Under the pieces are notes generated by a model. That model saw only the letters and a list, made by a program, of their open reading frames with translations, made no database searches and was not told the DNA's origin. A stretch of DNA of 64,000 nt from Herbaspirillum sp. AP02 (GTDB lineage Bacteria > Pseudomonadota > Gammaproteobacteria > Burkholderiales > Burkholderiaceae_D): assembly GCF_015767275.1 (NCBI RefSeq), contig NZ_JADWMY010000001.1, positions 310,001 through 374,000 of the forward strand, written 5' to 3'. The translations under genes were made by a program, and so were the position numbers. Position 1 is the first letter of the stretch; the number at the start of each line of letters is the position of its first letter. Of this stretch, positions 29,762 to 38,756 are shown one piece after another.

Positions 29762-29905
29762 TGCGTCTCCGGCAATGGCAGGCTTGATGTGCCTGTCTTC
29801 GATTGTTTTTTTAGCGCGTGGCGGCCCCACCGGCACCCGAAACAGGGGCCGGGAGGGCGCACTCTTGTCGGCAGAGGCGGTCCGTTCGGACCGCTGAAGA
29901 ATGGC

Positions 29906-30997
29906 TTACGCCGCCTTCCGGTTGTGGGCTGCCTTGCTGACGAAGGCGCAGACGGCCGCGGTGACCTGCGCCGTGGTTGCCTTGCCGCCCAGGTCGCCGG
30001 TATGCAGCGACGGATCGGCGGTCACGGCTTCCACTGCCTGCATGACCTGAGCCGCCGCTTCATGCTCGCCCAGGTGTTCCAGCATCATCACCACCGACCA
30101 GAAGGTGCCTACCGGGTTGGCCAGGCCGCGGCCCATGATGTCGAATGCCGAACCGTGGATGGGTTCGAACATCGAGGGATAGCGGCGCTCCGGATCGATG
30201 TTGCCGGTGGGGGCGATGCCCAGGCTGCCGGCCAGCGCGGCGGCCAGGTCGGACAGGATGTCGGCGTGCAGGTTGGTGGCCACGATGGTGTCCAGCGTGG
30301 CGGGACGGTTGACCATGCGCGCGGTGGCCGCATCGACCAGTTCCTTGTCCCACTTCACATCCGGGAACTCCTTGGAAATCTGCACGGCGATCTCGTCCCA
30401 CATCACCATCGCATGGCGCTGCGCGTTGCTCTTGGTGATGACGGTCAGCAGCTTACGGGGGCGCGACTGCGCCAGCTTGAAAGCGAAACGCATGATGCGC
30501 TCGACGCCGGCACGGGTCATCATCGACACGTCGGTGGCCGCCTCGATCGGATGGCCCTGGTGGACACGGCCGCCCACGCCGGCATATTCGCCTTCGGAGT
30601 TTTCGCGGACGATGACCCAGTTCAGGTCCTCTTCCTTGCAGCGTTTCAGGGGCGCATCGATACCCGGCAGGATGCGGGTCGGGCGCACATTGGCGTATTG
30701 ATCGAAGCCCTGGCAGATCTTCAGGCGCAGGCCCCACAGGGTGATGTGGTCGGCAATGTGCGGGTCGCCGGCCGAGCCGAACAGGATGGCATCCTTGTCA
30801 CGCAGCGCATCCAGCCCGTCGGCCGGCATCATGGCGCCGGTCTTGCGGTAATAGTCGCCGCCCCAGTCGAAGTCCTCGAAGTCGAACTTGAAAGTGCTGC
30901 TGGTGGCGGCCAGCGCTTCCAGGACCTGGCGGCCCGCGGGCACCACTTCCTTGCCGATGCCGTCACCCGGAATGGTTGCGATGCGATAAGTCTTCAT
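29906..30997 (-). CDS. Tartrate dehydrogenase/decarboxylase (TtuC-like)
   Basis: A 363-residue member of the isocitrate/isopropylmalate dehydrogenase family. ATIPGDGIGKEVV at the N terminus, VRENSEGEYAGVGGR and EPIHGSAFDIMGRGLANPVGT are the substrate and NAD regions. The SEGEYAGVGGR loop is typical for tartrate dehydrogenases rather than LeuB. First gene of the leftward tartrate run. Confidence 0.9.
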   Translation of the reverse strand: MKTYRIATIPGDGIGKEVVPAGRQVLEALAATSSTFKFDFEDFDWGGDYYRKTGAMMPADGLDALRDKDAILFGSAGDPHIADHITLWGLRLKICQGFDQYANVRPTRILPGIDAPLKRCKEEDLNWVIVRENSEGEYAGVGGRVHQGHPIEAATDVSMMTRAGVERIMRFAFKLAQSRPRKLLTVITKSNAQRHAMVMWDEIAVQISKEFPDVKWDKELVDAATARMVNRPATLDTIVATNLHADILSDLAAALAGSLGIAPTGNIDPERRYPSMFEPIHGSAFDIMGRGLANPVGTFWSVVMMLEHLGEHEAAAQVMQAVEAVTADPSLHTGDLGGKATTAQVTAAVCAFVSKAAHNRKAA

Positions 30998-31083
30998 GTC
31001 TCCAGCCTTTCATCAAATGTTTTGGTGAGTGGCACTCTACCGGCGTTCGTTCTACAAAAACCGGTGCTAAACTCAAAGCATCC

Positions 31084-31098
31084 TTAACTTCAAGTTGA
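31084..31098. promoter_or_regulatory. Putative LysR-type operator between ttuC and its regulator
   Basis: TTAACTT-C-AAGTTGA is a 15-bp imperfect palindrome containing T-N11-A, ten bases before the regulator ATG and ~90 bp from ttuC. Position suits autoregulation plus activation of the tartrate genes. Confidence 0.5.
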
Positions 31099-31107
31099 TA
31101 ATTGCCC

Positions 31108-32088
31108 ATGCAAGACGTGGTTCTTCCTTCGGATTTACGCTTCTTCTCGGTACTGGCGATGGCTGGCAGCCTTTCGGCGGCGGCACGCGAGCTGGGCCTG
31201 ACGACGGCAGCAGTGAGCAAGCACCTGAGCCAGATGGAGAGCCGCGCCGGTGTGCCGCTGGTCAACCGGACCACCCGCCGCATGACCCTCACCCCGGAGG
31301 GGGAGCTTTATCTGGAACACGCCCGTCGCATCCTGGATGAAATCGACGAACTGTCCGAACTGCTGGGGAGCTCCAAGCGGCGCCCGGAGGGCTTGCTGCG
31401 TGTCAATGCCACCCTGGGTTTCGGTCGTAGCCATGTGGCACCGGTGATCTCGACATTCGTCGCCGAGTATCCGCAGGTGGCGGTGCAGCTGCAGCTATCC
31501 GTGATGCCCCCGCCGCTGACCGACGACAGCTTCGATGTCTGCATCCGCTTCGGCGAGCCGCCTGATACACGGGTAGTGGCCAGGCGTCTGGCGCCGAACG
31601 CAAGGCTGCTGTGTGCCGCGCCCCAATACCTGGCGCGACGAGGCATGCCCGTCACGCCCCACGACCTCACCAAGCACAACTGCGTGGGAATCCGACAAGG
31701 GGACGAAGCCTATGGGGTGTGGCGGCTCACCGCGGGAAACGGCGCCTCTTCCAAGACGGAAGCGGTGAAGATTCGCGGCAACCTGACCACCAACGATGGT
31801 GAGATCGCGGTGAAATGGGCCCTGGATGGGCATGGGATCCTGCTACGCGCGGAATGGGATGTGCGGGGCTATCTGGAGGACGGGCGACTGGTTCGCGTAC
31901 TGCCTGGCTGGCAGTCACCCAATGCCGATATCTATGCCGTCTACTCCCAACGTCATCAGATGTCCAACCGGATCCGGGCATTCGTGGACTTCATTGCGGT
32001 ACAACTGGCCGATATCTCACCGGCTGGCAGTCGTGAACCGAACGGAAGCGTTCGCCAGCCCGGGCGCAAGCGGAAGATCAAGCCTTAG
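31108..32088 (+). CDS. LysR-family regulator of the tartrate genes (TtuA-like)
   Basis: A 326-residue LysR protein: winged HTH (SLSAAARELGLTTAAVSKHLSQME) and a periplasmic-binding-like effector domain. It is divergent from the tartrate dehydrogenase. I chose the ATG at 31108 (MQDVVLPSD); a TTG two codons earlier is also open. Tartrate as inducer is inferred from context. Confidence 0.88.
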   Translation: MQDVVLPSDLRFFSVLAMAGSLSAAARELGLTTAAVSKHLSQMESRAGVPLVNRTTRRMTLTPEGELYLEHARRILDEIDELSELLGSSKRRPEGLLRVNATLGFGRSHVAPVISTFVAEYPQVAVQLQLSVMPPPLTDDSFDVCIRFGEPPDTRVVARRLAPNARLLCAAPQYLARRGMPVTPHDLTKHNCVGIRQGDEAYGVWRLTAGNGASSKTEAVKIRGNLTTNDGEIAVKWALDGHGILLRAEWDVRGYLEDGRLVRVLPGWQSPNADIYAVYSQRHQMSNRIRAFVDFIAVQLADISPAGSREPNGSVRQPGRKRKIKP

Positions 32089-32142
32089 GAGGCTGTTGAA
32101 TCGCCGCATGGCGGCCGGTAAAAACGGGGAACGATGCAACGG

Positions 32143-33528
32143 TTAGACGCTGCCGGGCACTTCTGTGGAAATCCGATCGGTTCCGTGTACAGTCTGAGAA
32201 ACACCTTGGCCAACACCAGGGCCTGCCTCTTTCATACGTCTATACAACGTACGTTCGCTCATACCCAAGCTTGCTGCCAGCTCCTTGCGGCTGCCCTTAA
32301 ATTCGCGTGCTATCTGTACAAGATCAATTGCTTCAGATGCACGCTTATCCAACCCAGGCGTTCGTGGCGGATAGAAACGATCCAACGCCAGATGCTCTTT
32401 CTTGATCACTCCATCATCCGCAAACAGGCGCGCGCGCTCGATCACGTTGCGAAGTTCACGGATATTTCCAGGCCAGTCGTGTTGCATCAGCTGCGCCAAC
32501 GCTTCCGTAGAGATTTGCAGCGACTTACCTCCTCCTCCTGCCCCCCGCTGAAGCAATGATTCGACCAGCAATGCTATGTCATCGCGCCTCTCGCGCAATG
32601 GCGGCAAATGGATCGGGAAGGCGCTGATACGGTAGTAAAGATCCTGACGGAAATCGCCCCTGGCCACCATCTCCTGCAGCGGCTTATGGGTGGCTGCCAC
32701 GAGGCGGAATTCGGCCTGCTGCGTATCCACTGCGCCAACGCGGCGGAAAGTGCCCGATTCAATCAGCCTTAGCAGCTTCACTTGCATCGACAGTGGTACA
32801 TCGCCGATTTCGTCCAGGAACAAGGTGCCACCCTTGGCGGTTTCAACCAGACCCGCCTTACGGACATGGGCGCCAGTAAATGCCCCTTTTTCGTATCCAA
32901 ATAACTCGCTCTCGAACAGGGTTTCGGTCAATCCGGAGCAGTCAACCACCACGAACGGCCCATGCACCCGAGGACTGGCCTCATGCACCGCGCGCGCAAA
33001 CAGTTCCTTGCCACTGCCTGACTCACCAAGCAGCAATACCGGCAGATCCGACATCGCCACCCGTTGCAACTCGCCCAGCGCACGATTGAAGGCTGGTGAC
33101 TTGCCAACCAGCCCCTGACGACTGGCCTGCACCGAGGCATGGCGCACAGTCTGCAAGCGCTCGACGAATCCCACCACACGATGCTGATGATCGATGATGG
33201 GCCGCAGCTCTACATCCACATGCTCGGGTCCACGCGGCGTGTGATGAATGTGCAGCACCCGATCCGGTCCCTTGGTAAGCAGTGCGCGTTGCAAAGGACA
33301 ATGCTCTCCGGCCTGGTCACAGGGAACCTCGTAATGGTGGGACATGGCGTAGCACTTGCGGCCGATGGGCACGCTGCCTGCCGTGGCGAACTGGCGCTTG
33401 TAGGCTGTATTGGCAGCCAGAATCTCGTAATCCGTATTCATCACGATCATCGGCGTGGGCTCATGGTCCAGATAGGAAATCAGCGCCTGTACCTGGAACG
33501 ACTGCAAAACATCGGGTAGCGACTCCAT
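32143..33528 (-). CDS. fisR: FisR-type sigma-54 activator of sulfide/persulfide oxidation
   Basis: A 461-residue protein: N-terminal sensor (PAS-like) domain, AAA+ domain with GESGSGKE and GAFTGA ([10 protein letters not shown]), and a Fis-type HTH ([19 protein letters not shown]). The sensor has C59, C70 and C77, with the 11- and 7-residue spacing of the persulfide-sensing cysteines C53/C64/C71 described in FisR of Cupriavidus. It is divergent from the persulfide dioxygenase gene. Start at 33528 (MESLPDV). Confidence 0.85.
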   Translation of the reverse strand: MESLPDVLQSFQVQALISYLDHEPTPMIVMNTDYEILAANTAYKRQFATAGSVPIGRKCYAMSHHYEVPCDQAGEHCPLQRALLTKGPDRVLHIHHTPRGPEHVDVELRPIIDHQHRVVGFVERLQTVRHASVQASRQGLVGKSPAFNRALGELQRVAMSDLPVLLLGESGSGKELFARAVHEASPRVHGPFVVVDCSGLTETLFESELFGYEKGAFTGAHVRKAGLVETAKGGTLFLDEIGDVPLSMQVKLLRLIESGTFRRVGAVDTQQAEFRLVAATHKPLQEMVARGDFRQDLYYRISAFPIHLPPLRERRDDIALLVESLLQRGAGGGGKSLQISTEALAQLMQHDWPGNIRELRNVIERARLFADDGVIKKEHLALDRFYPPRTPGLDKRASEAIDLVQIAREFKGSRKELAASLGMSERTLYRRMKEAGPGVGQGVSQTVHGTDRISTEVPGSV

Positions 33529-33670
33529 GGAATCTCTCACTTTCTTCAAGACAAATTCAGGCAAGTAGCGCCCCCTGCTTGCGGGAAGGACTGAATGGCC
33601 TTCACCGAGCACGCTGAACTGGAGATGTCACTCCATCCGTATCGGCTGCGGGTGCTGCCAAGTGACAGTA

Positions 33671-33694
33671 TGACACTGCCAATTGGCAGTGTCA
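33671..33694. promoter_or_regulatory. 24-bp perfect palindrome, likely FisR operator
   Basis: The left arm is TGACACTGCCAA and the right arm is its exact reverse complement, with no central spacer. Partial copies flank it (CTGCCAAGTGACAG on the left, CACTGGCAG on the right). It is about 81 bp upstream of the -24 element at 33776 and 143 bp from the fisR start. Position and symmetry suit an enhancer for a sigma-54 activator. Confidence 0.75.
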
Positions 33695-33775
33695 CTGGCA
33701 GTCGATTGGCGGAGATCATCAGTGCGATCAGGGGGTTTTTCTTATAAATCAATGACTTGAATAAATTGGTGGAGC

Positions 33776-33791
33776 TGGCACAGGTTTTGAT
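33776..33791 (+). promoter_or_regulatory. Sigma-54-like promoter of the first persulfide dioxygenase gene
   Basis: TGGCAC-AGGTT-TTGAT: a perfect -24 box and a -12 box with GA in place of the normal GC. It ends 35 bp upstream of the ATG at 33827. The same unusual TTGAT is found before the paralogue at 39858. Confidence 0.65.
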
Positions 33792-33826
33792 ACAGAGAAA
33801 GCAACTGACAATCAGAGGACGACACC

Positions 33827-34702
33827 ATGGACAACTTGCATATTGAAGGCCACTTCGATCCTGCCACCAGTACCGTGAGCTATCTCGTACTGGATCGCGC
33901 CACCCGGCAATGCGCACTGCTAGACAGTGTACTGGACTACGATCCCAAATCCGGCCGCACCTCCACCAGCAGCGCTGATCACTTGATTCAGCGCGTGCAG
34001 GAGCTTGATGCTTCAGTGCAATGGATTCTGGAAACCCATGCCCATGCCGACCATCTGTCGGCAGCTCCTTATCTCAAGCGCAAGCTGGGTGGACGCATCG
34101 CCATCGGTGAGCACATCCGCCAGGTACAAGACGTCTTTGGAACGCTTTTCAATGCCGGCAGTGAATTTACCCACGATGGCAGCCAGTTCGATCATCTCTT
34201 CGCCGATGGCGAACACTTCCAGATCGGCGCTTTGCAAGCGCGTGTCATGCACACTCCCGGCCATACACCTGCCTGTATCACCTATGTCGTGGAGGAAGGT
34301 GACCAGATCGCAGCCTTCGTCGGCGACACCCTGTTCATGCCCGACTACGGGACCGCACGCTGCGATTTCCCCGGCGGGAACGCCCGCACCCTCTTCCATT
34401 CGATCAACAAGGTACTGAGCCTGCCGCCGCATACCCGTATCTACCTGTGTCACGACTACCAGCCCAACGGCCGGCAGGTTCAGTTCGTCACCACCGTGGC
34501 TGAAGAGCGTAGCAATAACATCCACGTCCGCGATGGCATCAGCGAAGAGGAATTCGTGGCCATGCGCAGTGCCCGTGACGCCACCCTCGCCATGCCGGTG
34601 CTGCTGCTGCCGTCGGTGCAAGTCAACATGCGTGCGGGTCAGTTGCCACCGGCCGAGGCCAACGGCATGCGCTATCTGAAGATCCCGCTGGACGCAGTCT
34701 GA
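33827..34702 (+). CDS. Persulfide dioxygenase-like MBL-fold hydrolase, copy 1
   Basis: A 291-residue metallo-beta-lactamase-fold protein. The metal motif is ETHAHADHLSA at residues 69-79, with HTPGHTPACITY, GDTLFMPDYGTARCDFPGG and LCHDYQPNGR following, as in ETHE1/PDO and Blh proteins. It would oxidise glutathione persulfide to sulfite. RBS AGAGGACGACACC. It is controlled by the divergent FisR-type regulator. Confidence 0.88.
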   Translation: MDNLHIEGHFDPATSTVSYLVLDRATRQCALLDSVLDYDPKSGRTSTSSADHLIQRVQELDASVQWILETHAHADHLSAAPYLKRKLGGRIAIGEHIRQVQDVFGTLFNAGSEFTHDGSQFDHLFADGEHFQIGALQARVMHTPGHTPACITYVVEEGDQIAAFVGDTLFMPDYGTARCDFPGGNARTLFHSINKVLSLPPHTRIYLCHDYQPNGRQVQFVTTVAEERSNNIHVRDGISEEEFVAMRSARDATLAMPVLLLPSVQVNMRAGQLPPAEANGMRYLKIPLDAV

Positions 34703-34724
34703 TCACCCACCCTGAGGAGTCATC

Positions 34725-34919
34725 ATGAAATGCAATGTAGGCGGTATCGACCGCATCTTGAGAATCGTCATTGGCGTCGTCCTGGTCATCCTTGCGGCGA
34801 CCGGCACCGTGGGATGGTGGGGCTGGCTGGGCCTGATCCCGATAGGAACCGGCTTGTTCCGCTTCTGTCCGCTGTATCCGCTGCTGGGTATCAGCAGCTG
34901 CGCTGCCCGGGATCGCTGA
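34725..34919 (+). CDS. DUF2892 (YgaP-like) inner-membrane protein
   Basis: A 64-residue protein beginning MKCNVGGIDRILRIVIG, with two hydrophobic segments and the FCPLYPLLGIS motif of the DUF2892 family. These small proteins accompany rhodanese and sulfide oxidation genes. RBS GAGGAG. It lies 22 bp after the dioxygenase. Confidence 0.87.
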   Translation: MKCNVGGIDRILRIVIGVVLVILAATGTVGWWGWLGLIPIGTGLFRFCPLYPLLGISSCAARDR

Positions 34920-34986
34920 TCCCCTCCCCTTGCTGGCCGACGCCGGGGCGTCGCCGCCAGGGGTACATCAATCAAGGAGACATTCC

Positions 34987-36654
34987 ATGAACATCAAGCA
35001 ACTGACGGCCAATTTGTCCGTCTCGGCCCAGGTCATGCCTACCGATATGGCGGAGATCGTTGCGGCCGGCTTCAAATCCATCATCTGCAATCGTCCGGAC
35101 GGGGAAGCCGGCGACCAGCCCAGTTTCAGAGAGGTCGAACAACAAGCACAGGCTGCGGGCATCGAGGCCCGCTATCTGCCGGTGATTCCTGGTCAGGTGG
35201 CCAATGCCCAGGCTGACGAATTCGATCGTCTCCTCGAAGATCTGCCCAAGCCCGTGCTGGCCTATTGCCGCAGTGGCATGCGCAGTACCACGCTGTGGGG
35301 GCTTTCGCGCGCCGGCCGCATGTCCACGGGCGAGATATTGACCCGCGCCGAACAGGCGGGTTACGACCTGAGCGCGCTGGTACGCAGAATCAACCAGAGC
35401 AATGCCACTCCATTCGATGTGGCCGACTCGACGCACAAGGTGGTCATCGTTGGTGGCGGCGCTGCCGGGATCTCGGTAGCGTCGAGCCTGCTGGCGCGCC
35501 AGCCTGGACTGGATATCGCCATCATCGACCCGGCTGATGTCCACTATTACCAGCCCGGCTGGACCCTGGTTGGCGGCGGTGTATTCAAGTCGGCGCAGAC
35601 GGCCCGGGTGATGGGATCGCTCATCCCGCGCGGGGTACGCTGGATCAAATCGGCCGTGGCAGGTTTCGAGCCCGAGCGCAATGCGGTGCTGCTGGAAGGA
35701 TGCCGCGTGGTGAAGTACGAGCAACTGGTGGTCTGTCCCGGCCTGAAACTGAACTGGGACGGCATCGAAGGCCTCACCGATACCCTGGGTCGCAATGGCG
35801 TGACGTCCAATTATCGTTATGATCTGGCGCCCTACACCTGGGAGCTGGTGGAACGTTTCAAGGGAGGGGATGCGGTTTTCACCCAGCCACCCATGCCCAT
35901 CAAATGCGCCGGCGCCCCACAAAAGGCCATGTATCTGTCTTGTGATGCGTGGCGACACGCCGGTGTGCTGAAGAAATCGAACGTGCAGTTCCGTTCCGCA
36001 GGCGCCGTGCTCTTTGGCGTGGCCGAATACGTGCCAGCCTTGATGGAGTATGTGCAGGCCTATGGCATCGATCTCAATTTCGGACAGACCCTTACCGCCA
36101 TCGATGGTGGACGCAAGATCGCCACCTTTGCGGTCAGCTCCCCCGATGGCAGTTCGCAGAAAGTGGAAGTGCCCTTTGACATGATCCACGTGGTACCGCC
36201 GCAGACGGCGCCGGACTTCATCCGCAGCAGCCCTCTGGCCGATCCGGCTGGATGGATCGATGTTGATCAGTCGACCTTGCAGCACAAGCGCTTTGCCAAC
36301 ATCTTCGGGCTGGGCGATGCGGCCAACTCGCCCAACGCCAAGACTGCCGCCGCGGCCCGCAAACAGGCGCCAGTGGTCGCCCACAACGTGCTCCACAACC
36401 TGGGCCGGCAATCCGTTCAGGCCCGCTACAACGGCTATGGCTCCTGCCCCTTGACCGTAGAGCGCGGCAAGATCGTTCTGGCCGAATTCAACTATGGCGG
36501 CAAGCTGGCGCCCAGTTTCCCGGCGTGGATGCTGGATGGCACGCGTCCATCGCGCCTGGCCTGGTTGCTCAAGGAGCGCATTCTGCCGCCGCTGTACTGG
36601 GAAGGCATGCTCAAGGGTCACGAGTGGCTGGCGCAACCCGAGATGGTCGGTTGA
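34987..36654 (+). CDS. Blh-SQR fusion: DUF442 phosphatase-like domain plus sulfide:quinone oxidoreductase
   Basis: A 555-residue fusion. Residues 1-~125 are a TIGR01244/DUF442 domain with the Cys loop CRSGMRST. The rest is an FAD-dependent sulfide:quinone oxidoreductase: VVIVGGGAAGISVASSLL (FAD), a cysteine in CPGLKLNWDG, a second in PIKCAGAPQK, and GLGDAANSPNAKTAAAARKQ (C-terminal FAD/quinone site). It oxidises sulfide to persulfide and passes electrons to quinone. The start at 34987 has AAGGAGACATTCC. Confidence 0.9.
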   Translation: MNIKQLTANLSVSAQVMPTDMAEIVAAGFKSIICNRPDGEAGDQPSFREVEQQAQAAGIEARYLPVIPGQVANAQADEFDRLLEDLPKPVLAYCRSGMRSTTLWGLSRAGRMSTGEILTRAEQAGYDLSALVRRINQSNATPFDVADSTHKVVIVGGGAAGISVASSLLARQPGLDIAIIDPADVHYYQPGWTLVGGGVFKSAQTARVMGSLIPRGVRWIKSAVAGFEPERNAVLLEGCRVVKYEQLVVCPGLKLNWDGIEGLTDTLGRNGVTSNYRYDLAPYTWELVERFKGGDAVFTQPPMPIKCAGAPQKAMYLSCDAWRHAGVLKKSNVQFRSAGAVLFGVAEYVPALMEYVQAYGIDLNFGQTLTAIDGGRKIATFAVSSPDGSSQKVEVPFDMIHVVPPQTAPDFIRSSPLADPAGWIDVDQSTLQHKRFANIFGLGDAANSPNAKTAAAARKQAPVVAHNVLHNLGRQSVQARYNGYGSCPLTVERGKIVLAEFNYGGKLAPSFPAWMLDGTRPSRLAWLLKERILPPLYWEGMLKGHEWLAQPEMVG

Positions 36655-36665
36655 CGGAGGCGGGC

Positions 36666-37460
36666 ATGAGCATGAGTCTATTGCTGGGTGCCTTGGTGGG
36701 CTGCATCATGGGCCTCACCGGTGCCGGTGGCGGTATCCTGGCCATTCCGTTGCTGGTGTTCGGCCTGCATCTGAGCGTGCCGCAGGCCGGCCCCATTGGC
36801 TTGCTGGCGGTGGGCATGGCTTCGGCCATGGGGGCGGTGATCGGTTTGCGGGCTGGCATCGTGCGCTATCGGGCCGCCTTGCTGGTCGCCGCAGTCGGCA
36901 TCGCCCTCACGCCGCTGGGAACGTGGCTGGCCCATCAGCTCGATACGCGCTACCTGACGCTGCTGTTCGCCATTGTCATGGTGTGGGTCGCCGTCAAGGG
37001 TATGCGGGATGCGCGGCGCAGCAAGACAAATGCCGTCACCGTATCGGATGACTGCCCCTGCCTGCGTGACAAGAGCGGGCGCTTCCTCTGGACCCCTCGT
37101 TGTGCCAGTCGTCTGGCCGTCATGGGTGGCATGGCGGGTGTGCTCTCGGGCCTGCTCGGGGTGGGTGGCGGGTTCGTCATCGTGCCGGTCCTGCAGCGCG
37201 TGACCGACCTCGCCATGCAGTCGGTTGTCTCGACATCGCTAGCGGTCATCGCGTTGATTTCGCTGGTCAGCGTCGGCACCAGCATGGTCAATGGTCACTT
37301 CGATCTGAATATTGGCCTGCCATTTTCCGCCGGGGCGATCGCAGGAATGTTGCTTGGAGGGAAACTTTCTATGCGCTGGCATCCCGCTCATCTGAAACTG
37401 GTCTTTTCGATAGTGTGCATGGTAGTGTCCGTCGGTCTGATCATTAAGTCGCTTTACTGA
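36666..37460 (+). CDS. TSUP-family (TauE/SafE) sulfite/sulfur anion exporter
   Basis: A 264-residue membrane protein with about eight hydrophobic helices and two family repeats (IMGLTGAGGGILAIPLLVFGL and VLSGLLGVGGGFVIVPVL). It is expected to export sulfite made by the dioxygenase. The start at 36666 follows GGAGGCGGGC, 12 bp after the SQR stop; the frame upstream (to 36525) lies within SQR and is not used. Confidence 0.9.
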   Translation: MSMSLLLGALVGCIMGLTGAGGGILAIPLLVFGLHLSVPQAGPIGLLAVGMASAMGAVIGLRAGIVRYRAALLVAAVGIALTPLGTWLAHQLDTRYLTLLFAIVMVWVAVKGMRDARRSKTNAVTVSDDCPCLRDKSGRFLWTPRCASRLAVMGGMAGVLSGLLGVGGGFVIVPVLQRVTDLAMQSVVSTSLAVIALISLVSVGTSMVNGHFDLNIGLPFSAGAIAGMLLGGKLSMRWHPAHLKLVFSIVCMVVSVGLIIKSLY

Positions 37461-37505
37461 TCTTTGGGCATCCATGCTTTCATTGCAGGTCAGCCTTTCT
37501 ACCAG

Positions 37506-38570
37506 TCACCGCTCCAAGCCGGCATCTTCTGGCCCCGAAGAGAGCGCCTGCTGCTCGCCCTCTCCTTCCTGAGTTCTCTGTTGGTGCCATGCAAGCGTAA
37601 GCGCTTCATGGGTTTCCAGCCTGGCGCGGGCGGCCGCCAGTTCTATTTCGGTGTCCTGCAACTGCTTGCGGGCGCTGGTCAGGGCTTCCTCGGCTTGTGC
37701 CTGACTGGCCTGCAAGCTTGCCAGCGTGTCATTCCTGTCGGCCAGTTGCGCCTCCAGCACCTGCTTGCCGGCCGCCACCTGCTGCAGCGTTTCAAGCCGC
37801 TGCTCGCGCCGATCCGCCAGTGCCTGTTGCTCCACCAGGGCTTGCCGCGCATGCGATAGGTCGGCCACCAGGCGCACCCCTTCCTGGTTGACGCGGGTGA
37901 TTTCCGTCTGCTTGACGATGAGCTCCTGGCGCAGTTGACGCAGTTCGGCCTGTACCGTCTGGAGTTGCTGCTCATGCTGCCGCTGATCCTGCTCGCGCTG
38001 TTCCTTGGCGGCGCTGCGGTAGTGGTCCAGGGCAGCGCGGGCGTGCTGGTGCTTGTCTTCGAGGGAGAGCCGATGCTGCTCGTTTTCCTGCAGGCGTTCC
38101 TGCAAGGCGGTGGTGCGCACCTCCAGTGCACGCAGGGCAACGGCCTGTTGCTGGCATTCCTCCCGGCTGCTTTCATGGGCGGCGCGGGCGGCGATCAGGG
38201 CTTTTCCGGCCAGCTCCAGCCGGGTCGACAAATCCGCATTGGCCGCGCTGGCTTCTGCCAGGGCCTGCTCCATCCGGGCTGTGACCGTCCTCACCTCTTC
38301 CCTGGCGGCATTCACCCGGTCATCAGCTTCGGCCTGCAACTGGGACGCCAGGCGCTCCACCATCTCCTGTAGGGCGGCGCTGATGCTGCGGGGCTGTTGC
38401 CCGACACCCTCCTCTTCTTCCAATTCCTTCAGGTATTTATGGATGGTGGTCTTGGACCCGGTATTGCCCAGCTCCACCCGCACCGCATCTACGGAGGGAT
38501 GCCGGCCCAACGCCAACAGGCTATCGCGGGCTTTCTTCACTTCCGATTTGTACAAGCCGGTACGGGCCAT
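37506..38570 (-). CDS. KfrA-like DNA-binding coiled-coil protein
   Basis: A 354-residue protein. The N-terminal ~60 residues (KKARDSLLALGRHPSVDAVRVELGNTGSKTTIHKYLKELE) form the HTH of the KfrA N-terminal family, and residues ~70-340 are one long Gln/Ala/Glu-rich coiled coil. KfrA proteins are plasmid partition/autorepressor proteins; chromosomal copies often sit beside an integrase, as here. It lies opposite the recombinase. Confidence 0.87.
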   Translation of the reverse strand: MARTGLYKSEVKKARDSLLALGRHPSVDAVRVELGNTGSKTTIHKYLKELEEEEGVGQQPRSISAALQEMVERLASQLQAEADDRVNAAREEVRTVTARMEQALAEASAANADLSTRLELAGKALIAARAAHESSREECQQQAVALRALEVRTTALQERLQENEQHRLSLEDKHQHARAALDHYRSAAKEQREQDQRQHEQQLQTVQAELRQLRQELIVKQTEITRVNQEGVRLVADLSHARQALVEQQALADRREQRLETLQQVAAGKQVLEAQLADRNDTLASLQASQAQAEEALTSARKQLQDTEIELAAARARLETHEALTLAWHQQRTQEGEGEQQALSSGPEDAGLER

Positions 38571-38605
38571 GATCGCATCCTGTTATTTAATGATGTATTA
38601 CATAA

Positions 38606-38619
38606 TACGTAATTACGTA
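38606..38619. promoter_or_regulatory. 14-bp palindrome, likely KfrA-type operator
   Basis: TACGTAATTACGTA is a perfect palindrome inside a larger AT-rich dyad (GTATTA at 38595-38600, TAATAC at 38618-38623). It is 36 bp upstream of the kfrA-like ATG, where KfrA proteins autorepress. The rest of the gap to the recombinase is AT-rich and without genes. Confidence 0.55.
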
Positions 38620-38756
38620 ATACGAATGAAGGAAAATAATAAAATTTAATCTAAATACTAAGATTGGATATTAGCTCATTATCTGTTCCCATCGGCTAAA
38701 ATGCTGTTTTTCAGCCCTGCTCTTCTCCTTTTTGCGCCTGATGCGCGCGACTCGCC

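Noticed and set aside
28562..31087. Very long rightward open frame (841 codons) opposite the tartrate genes
   Set aside because: It lies antisense to three real genes with family motifs; such shadows are common in GC-rich DNA.
37506..38570. The coiled-coil protein as an SMC or phage tail protein
   Set aside because: The N-terminal HTH and the AT-rich palindrome upstream fit KfrA better.
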